Below are positions 59,865 through 64,000 of a stretch of DNA of 64,000 bases, one piece after another. Within the stretch, counting starts at the first letter, position 1, and each line of letters opens with the position of its first letter. Source of the DNA: CAXRDE01 sp964229355 (lineage in GTDB: Bacteria; Cyanobacteriota; Sericytochromatia; UBA7694); the NCBI GenBank assembly GCA_964229355.1, contig CAXRDE010000024.1, forward strand, positions 248,001 to 312,000, read 5' to 3'. The notes below the pieces were generated by a model. The model did no database searches. It was not told where the DNA came from and saw only the letters and a list, made by a program, of their open reading frames with translations. A program made the position numbers and the translations under genes.

Positions 59865-60727
59865 TGAATATTAGTAGCTTTGCTAAACTAGCTCCTCCTG
59901 CTTCTGAAAAAATAGGCTCTTACTATCCTGTTTTTTTAAAACCCATGGTAAATTCTGATGAGAGAATAATTGTTGCTATGGTTGTTCAAAGCTCTGATAG
60001 AGAATCTTATATGGTAAAACCCGTGCTCAGTAGCAAACTCATGAAGTGTATGTTCAGCAAGTCTTACGAACATTTTGACTATTGTATTGACTGGGTTATT
60101 GAGTCTTTGCATTCATATTTAGCTACTGGAAGTGATATCAAGTTTTGGGAAAGTCCTCTAGATATAATGTATTTAGGCACAGAGAAATCATCTAAGTATA
60201 AAGATGGGTTAGATGATCTAATGGAAACAGCTGTTTTCTCATCGTGCTTTTTTAGATCTCATAAAACTAGTACGTCTAGACCTACATCGAGAACGTGGGT
60301 AAATCGAGTAAGCAACTCAGTCACTTCCGAACGACCGGATTTAAAAGATTTCTTTGATAAGAAGATAAGTTTTGATAAAAAGGTAAATCGCAACTTTGAT
60401 TTTGCTTCTTCTAGATATAGCTTTAAGGCTGTGTCTGTCATCAGTAATCAAAAAAGCTGGTTTGATTCAGCAAGCAAATGTATACTAGACTTTACTTTAT
60501 TTGAGAAATACAAAAATAGTAAAATTAATATTCCTGAAAAAAAAGAAATAGTTCTTTTGTACTCCGTATCGAAAACAAGAGTAGAGGCTTCTGATATCAA
60601 GAAATATTCTCAACGAATAGAAGAGTTAGAAGAAATTGCTAAACAGGAAAGCATAGACGTAGTTGTCTTTGATAACCCCGACGAGCAAACAAATACAATG
60701 AAAGAACACATAATAGCCAAAGCTTAA
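59864..60727 (+). CDS. Partner of the HipA-like kinase, unknown
   Basis: 287 residues, starting in the stop codon of the kinase gene. I recognise no domain with certainty. The opening YYPVFLKPMVNSDERIIVAMVVQS recalls the DUF3037-type proteins that often neighbour short HipA-like kinases, and the C-terminus (SQRIEELEEIAKQESIDVVVF) is a helix then a strand. It could be antitoxin, adaptor or second toxin component. AT-rich like its neighbours. Confidence 0.55.
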   Translation: MNISSFAKLAPPASEKIGSYYPVFLKPMVNSDERIIVAMVVQSSDRESYMVKPVLSSKLMKCMFSKSYEHFDYCIDWVIESLHSYLATGSDIKFWESPLDIMYLGTEKSSKYKDGLDDLMETAVFSSCFFRSHKTSTSRPTSRTWVNRVSNSVTSERPDLKDFFDKKISFDKKVNRNFDFASSRYSFKAVSVISNQKSWFDSASKCILDFTLFEKYKNSKINIPEKKEIVLLYSVSKTRVEASDIKKYSQRIEELEEIAKQESIDVVVFDNPDEQTNTMKEHIIAKA

Positions 60728-60884
60728 ACTTCATAGAACCCAGCAGATCAGAGGATAGACTTAAGATCTGCCAGAGTCGGCTATTATTTTGAAACAGAAA
60801 CTATACAGGTGTTTTAGGATCAAGCGATTGGCCCAGATTGTTATTTCGAGGTAGAATACCGTTAAAGGATTAAAAGGTTTTTTT

Positions 60885-61634
60885 ATGAGCATTAAAAAAC
60901 GTATTCCGAAAAAAATAACCCCCTGCCCTATTATCGAAGGTGTTTTAGAAATTCGATATGAGAAAAATAAAAGCCTCTCACCAAATATGTTTCCAGGCCA
61001 GCTGGCAGCAAAATTAGGAATTACAGAGTCCAATGACCTTCCTGAGTCTGATATTCCTGAAAGAATCGCTTCTGAACACCCTCAATTAAAATTTGTGCCT
61101 CGTGTTCAGCTATTTAAAGAAAACATAATTGTTCAACTCGGTCCTAATGTTATTTCAATAAATAACCCGGATGATTACATAGGCTGGGATGACTTTGAAA
61201 AGCATATAGAAGAGGTAATTGACTGTTTACTTGAAATTAATGCCATTGACCATATTATGTCCATCAGTTTGCGTTACATAGATTTTTTTGATCACAATAT
61301 TTTTGAAAATATTGATCTAAAAGTTAGTATGTCAAATGAAGACTTTTCTGATCATGACTTGTTCATTCAGTATATGAAAGAGAACTCAGATTATCGTGCT
61401 GTGGTGAAAATAAGAAACGACGTGAAGATGAAGGTTAAGGGGAGTGAGGATAGAGGCGCAGATTCAATCGAGGGATCAACCGTAGATATTGACACCCAAT
61501 ATCTACAAAATGTTCCTACAGAGAAGGAAGCATTAATGCAGGTAATCAATAGTGCACATACGTTTGAAAAAGAAACGTTTTACGATTTAGTTAGCGAGTC
61601 TTTCATTGAAACATTAAATCCGGAGTATGAATAA
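60885..61634 (+). CDS. TIGR04255-like protein
   Basis: 249 residues; start after AAAAGG. The N-terminal CPIIEGVLEIRYE and the later GPNVISI, Y-I-G-W-D-D-F and SLRYIDFF match the sporadically distributed TIGR04255 family (usual forms: P-P-I-x-E-A and R-Y-I-N). Members occur in variable genome regions and have no known function. The 157 bases before it hold no gene. It opens a three-gene overlapping set. Confidence 0.65.
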   Translation: MSIKKRIPKKITPCPIIEGVLEIRYEKNKSLSPNMFPGQLAAKLGITESNDLPESDIPERIASEHPQLKFVPRVQLFKENIIVQLGPNVISINNPDDYIGWDDFEKHIEEVIDCLLEINAIDHIMSISLRYIDFFDHNIFENIDLKVSMSNEDFSDHDLFIQYMKENSDYRAVVKIRNDVKMKVKGSEDRGADSIEGSTVDIDTQYLQNVPTEKEALMQVINSAHTFEKETFYDLVSESFIETLNPEYE

Positions 61635-62173
61635 TGACTACATTTTTAGGTCAAGATATTAGCTCCAATTTATTTAGTAACTCAGGATTTGGCCGGCGCG
61701 ATACGGTAAGTACCTCTTCAATTCATGAAAGGTTTTTGAATAGCAACAAAATTATGGTGAAACCATCCACCATTGCTGTTAAATTACTACAAAAGCTTGT
61801 TCGGCAAAGAGTTAAGTATGTGGATAATTTATCCTCATTAGATGAAAATTGGATTTCAGGAAAATCTCAATTACCTGATGCCCGTACTATTGAAATGATG
61901 ACGGCATTTATAAAGAGCTTATGTAAGATAGATCAACTATCTCAAAGTTGGCATAGAAAAAGTAAATTATTAATGTCCCCTCTCCCATCAGGAGGGATCT
62001 CTGCAGAAATCCAACACGAAAACTTTAGCTTGTCTCTGAATATATTTAACAGCGGAAATATAGAGCTAGAATATGAAAAAGATGGTTATTACGATGAAGT
62101 AGAAAACCTTGTCCAAGAAAACTTTTTGCAAAAAACAAATGACTTGATTTGTTTTTTGACTCAGAGGTCTTAG
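61634..62173 (+). CDS. Module gene 2, unknown (ENW-type)
   Basis: 179 residues, start within the previous stop (TAATG). LSSLDENWISGKSQLPDARTI, followed by PLPSGGISAEIQHENFSLSL, resembles the E-N-W-D...P...G-G-I-x-x-E-W layout of small proteins encoded next to TIGR04255 proteins. No catalytic motif. The N-terminal 40 residues are Ser/Asn-rich and probably unstructured. Function unknown. Confidence 0.6.
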   Translation: MTTFLGQDISSNLFSNSGFGRRDTVSTSSIHERFLNSNKIMVKPSTIAVKLLQKLVRQRVKYVDNLSSLDENWISGKSQLPDARTIEMMTAFIKSLCKIDQLSQSWHRKSKLLMSPLPSGGISAEIQHENFSLSLNIFNSGNIELEYEKDGYYDEVENLVQENFLQKTNDLICFLTQRS

Positions 62174-62586
62174 TGACTAAAAACCAGACTATACCTAACG
62201 GTGAAACTCTTTTTCGGTTCGTAAACCCTGATTCTTTACCTGAAGATCAAGAAGATCTTCCCATAGGTATCTTCAATGATAATGAGCTTTCATGTGATTG
62301 GAAAAAATTAAGACCCGATCCGGGAACTTCTTTTCATATTTCTGAAGGTAAAACACTTGTAATAGCCATAGAAATATGTGACGAAATTAAAAATCCTGAG
62401 AACCCAAAACGCTTAGGTGAAAAAGTAGAAGCTTGGAAGCAGGATGTTATTCACGATCCTATTAGCAATGAAGAAGATCCTATTCATGGAGAAAATGAGG
62501 CTCACTCCTTAATAAGAGGTAGGAAAAAGAAAGCTGTCGTGGATGCAATAAGGGATCACTCAACGGTTTATAATTTATATAGTTAA
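62173..62586 (+). CDS. Module gene 3, unknown
   Basis: 137 residues from GTG 62173 that shares a base with the previous stop (TAGTG). LFRFVNPDSLP at the start and DPIHGENEAHSLIRGRKKKAV near the end are the only distinctive parts; the latter resembles a D-P-x-x-x-x-x-A-H-x-x-x-x-G motif that recurs in third members of such modules. No membrane or signal segment. Followed at once by an attC-like palindrome, as expected for the last gene of an integron cassette. Confidence 0.6.
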   Translation: MTKNQTIPNGETLFRFVNPDSLPEDQEDLPIGIFNDNELSCDWKKLRPDPGTSFHISEGKTLVIAIEICDEIKNPENPKRLGEKVEAWKQDVIHDPISNEEDPIHGENEAHSLIRGRKKKAVVDAIRDHSTVYNLYS

Positions 62587-62610
62587 ATAACTTTCTGCAC
62601 ATAATCATCA

Positions 62611-62670
62611 ACTCAACGATGCATCTCGACGCGACATCGCTCCGCTCGCGCATCAGCTGCGGCGTTGACT
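62611..62670 (+). other. attC-like imperfect palindrome
   Basis: 60 bp bounded by ACTCAAC (RYYYAAC) and GTTGACT (six of seven to GTTRRRY), with outer pairing TCAACG/CGTTGA, inner pairings GATG/CATC and CGCGA/TCGCG, and an 11-base loop. It is markedly GC-richer than the genes on either side and ends in GCGGCGTTGAC, as many integron attC sites do. It starts 24 bases after the last gene of the module. Confidence 0.5.
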
Positions 62671-62706
62671 TTCGGTCTTTTGTAATCCATAAAATTATAT
62701 TTATGT
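62664..62706 (+). repeat. 43-bp direct repeat 2
   Basis: Second copy of the repeat at 58580-58622 (37 of 43 identical). It begins exactly at the GTTGAC end of the attC-like palindrome, and runs into the broken higB reading frame (VDFRSFVIHKIIF). Confidence 0.8.
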
Positions 62707-62830
62707 ATGGCTTTGCAAAGAATTTTACGCACTCAAACGATTAGCTCAAGAATTGCTCAGTTTAAATGAGAACCAGATTGCTCAGGCTCTAAACAAAGGT
62801 GAATTATTCGAGGTGAATGCAGATGGATAG
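62664..62830 (+). pseudogene. HigB/RelE-like toxin remnant
   Basis: Frame one reads VDFRSFVIHKIIFMYGFAKN, the core strand region and Y-G-F-A-K-N motif of HigB-type mRNA interferases. The frame then shifts to EFYALKRLAQELLSLNENQIAQALNKGELFEV and stops at 62830, the usual C-terminus. The N-terminal half is missing and the conserved region between the two parts is shortened. The stop overlaps the start of the antitoxin gene, as in intact pairs. Confidence 0.7.
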
Positions 62831-63128
62831 CCCAATTTTAAACAGTATTTATGAAACGGCAAAAGGATTACATGACGCTGGAGTAATGAAACCCGAAACG
62901 CTGTGCGAATTCGACGCCCTATGTTTACCCAAAATAATTGACTATACGCCCAATCAAATCAAGAAAATTAGACTCAAGCATGGAGTAAGCCAGGCTGTAT
63001 TCGCTGCTTACCTGAACACAACAGTTTCTACTGTTCAGAAGTGGGAACAGGGAAAAAAGAAGCCAAGTAGCATGTCTCTCAAACTCTTGAGCTTAGTAGA
63101 TAATAAAGGTCTAGATATTTTAATTTAA
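62817..63128 (+). CDS. HigA-like antitoxin / Xre-family regulator
   Basis: 103 residues. Typical HigA start (SPILNSIYETAKGLHDAGVM), then an Xre-type HTH: IKKIRLKHGVSQAVFAAYLNTTVSTVQKWEQGKKKPS. It would bind and neutralise a HigB toxin and repress the operon. Its toxin partner is a remnant, so this is an orphan antitoxin, perhaps kept as a repressor or as protection from related toxins. A short bulged inverted repeat (63135-63154) follows its stop. Confidence 0.85.
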   Translation: MQMDSPILNSIYETAKGLHDAGVMKPETLCEFDALCLPKIIDYTPNQIKKIRLKHGVSQAVFAAYLNTTVSTVQKWEQGKKKPSSMSLKLLSLVDNKGLDILI

Positions 63129-63206
63129 CCAAGCGCACCAACAAGTCGTTGTGCCTTAAAATAAAGCTCAAATATTTCGATACTTTTTTTGTATTGTTCA
63201 TGCGCA

Positions 63207-63989
63207 TTAGCCAAAACGTTGTTTATGTTTTTCTAAGGTTTTTTGGACGTCGTCTAAGGCCTTAAGTATGCGGTCATGAATAGAAGACTCACTTTTTTCG
63301 TTGCCCATAAAGTAGGAGGTGTGAGCTGCGCATAGATTTTCTGCCTCAGACCATGATTCGGCTAACGCTTTGGCCCAGTGTTGAAAGTCATCGGCAGCGC
63401 CTTTACGGGGCTCAAGAACCTCAGATAAAGTAGGGTGAAAACGCATGGGGTTTGACAGACCAAAAGAGCGTAGCAATTTGGGTAAACGAACATACATCAA
63501 GGTATCATCCACATGAATTGTTTTCGAAGCACGGTGATAAGCGAGAACAGACGAAAAATGAAGATTCTCGTTCTTTGGAATAAACGTCACCCCTTCTGGC
63601 ACCGAAAACGCCAAATCTGAAGCGAATTTAGCGTGAAGTTCCGGGTCTTCTGTGGTGAGCTTTTGCCAGTTTAACTCAGGAAATTTATGCAGGTGGCGCG
63701 CTGTGCCGTAATGCAATGCCCCGGGGTAGCGCTTGTGCATGGCCTCCACATGGAGAGTATGAAAGGGATGGAGATTCAAAACGGCTTCAACGTCTTTTCC
63801 GTTACGGGTAAGTTCATCAATTTTTTGGAGTGCTTCTCCTTCAAGACCTAAAGAATCAAGAAATACGAACTTTCCCTGATCTGTGCGCAAAAGTGAAGCC
63901 TGGGTTCCAACGTCTATTAACCCCGCAATTTTGAATGATCCCCTTATATTCCAGAAATTGTCTGAGACTTGAATTAATTTTGGTTTCAT
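63207..63989 (-). CDS. Metallo-beta-lactamase-fold protein (DUF4336-like)
   Basis: 260 residues, complete, with AGAGGG before ATG 63989. VFLDSLGL and LNLHPFHTLHVEAMHKRYPGA resemble the strand and metal-site region of MBL-fold proteins, although the usual H-x-H-x-D-H is replaced by H-P-F-H-T-L-H; HRASKTIHVDDTLMY corresponds to the later metal strand. Active-site loss or an altered metal site is possible. Substrate unknown. Base composition returns to that of the main chromosome here. Confidence 0.65.
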   Translation of the reverse strand: MKPKLIQVSDNFWNIRGSFKIAGLIDVGTQASLLRTDQGKFVFLDSLGLEGEALQKIDELTRNGKDVEAVLNLHPFHTLHVEAMHKRYPGALHYGTARHLHKFPELNWQKLTTEDPELHAKFASDLAFSVPEGVTFIPKNENLHFSSVLAYHRASKTIHVDDTLMYVRLPKLLRSFGLSNPMRFHPTLSEVLEPRKGAADDFQHWAKALAESWSEAENLCAAHTSYFMGNEKSESSIHDRILKALDDVQKTLEKHKQRFG

Positions 63990-64000
63990 GAGACCCTCTC

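Noticed and set aside
56875..62830. Prophage remnant
   Set aside because: The recombinase is of integron type and no capsid, portal, terminase or lysis gene is present.

Overview
The window is a chromosomal segment of a diderm (Gram-negative-type) bacterium of roughly balanced base composition. The evidence for an outer membrane is direct: lipoprotein signals, several beta-barrel proteins, a heptose-phosphate phosphatase (gmhB) and an usher-like barrel. The radC-mreB-mreC-mreD order is widespread in bacteria, and the zinc-less MetRS with a C-terminal tRNA-binding domain plus a Crp protein without an Fe-S cluster would fit a relative of Cyanobacteria such as Vampirovibrionia. That lineage guess is an inference from general resemblance and is not established here. 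No rRNA, tRNA or CRISPR array was seen.

Layout. 1-5.1 kb: end of an MFS transporter, a secreted matrixin-like protease, an RsuA/RluB-type pseudouridine synthase, and a Tat pair (a secreted intradiol dioxygenase followed by a 56-residue tatA). 5.2-11.3 kb (minus strand): one long gene run radC-mreB-mreC-mreD-oligopeptide permease-udk-aminopeptidase, with cytidine deaminase divergent from it. 12-16.8 kb: secreted endonuclease I, a Crp regulator, a repeat lipoprotein and a TolB-like propeller. 16.8-21.7 kb: a four-gene fibre locus (two secreted subunit-like proteins, a PapD-like chaperone, an unusual usher-like barrel). 21.7-30 kb: an AAA-ATPase/nuclease-fold protein, then a tandemly duplicated module [LysR-A, LysR-B, secreted lipoprotein]. 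The two lipoproteins, and a third at 14.2-15.7 kb, share an N-terminal domain I do not recognise and a near-identical promoter-like element. 30-56.9 kb: mostly housekeeping and stress genes (clpP, gmhB, yedK, ung, glutathione peroxidase, an HxlR-SnoaL-SDR cassette, an orphan atpB with a histidine-rich extension, metG, glmM, comEA-comEC, GNATs, aldo/keto reductase).

56.9-63.1 kb is the accessory region and the most interesting part. It has a long-form integron integrase (intI) ruined by two frameshifts and by a 96-bp structured repeat, whose second copy lies 46 kb away beside the endonuclease gene. Next come three 7-mers matching integrase simple sites just upstream of intI. Then follows a visibly AT-rich block of five unfamiliar or partly familiar genes: a HipA-like kinase with a partner, and a three-gene overlapping module headed by a TIGR04255-like protein. 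The block ends in a 60-bp imperfect palindrome of attC type, and 43-bp direct repeats that encode a piece of a HigB-like toxin bracket it. A broken higB and an intact higA follow. I read this as a decayed chromosomal integron whose cassettes include a candidate undescribed gene system. A metallo-beta-lactamase-fold gene closes the window.
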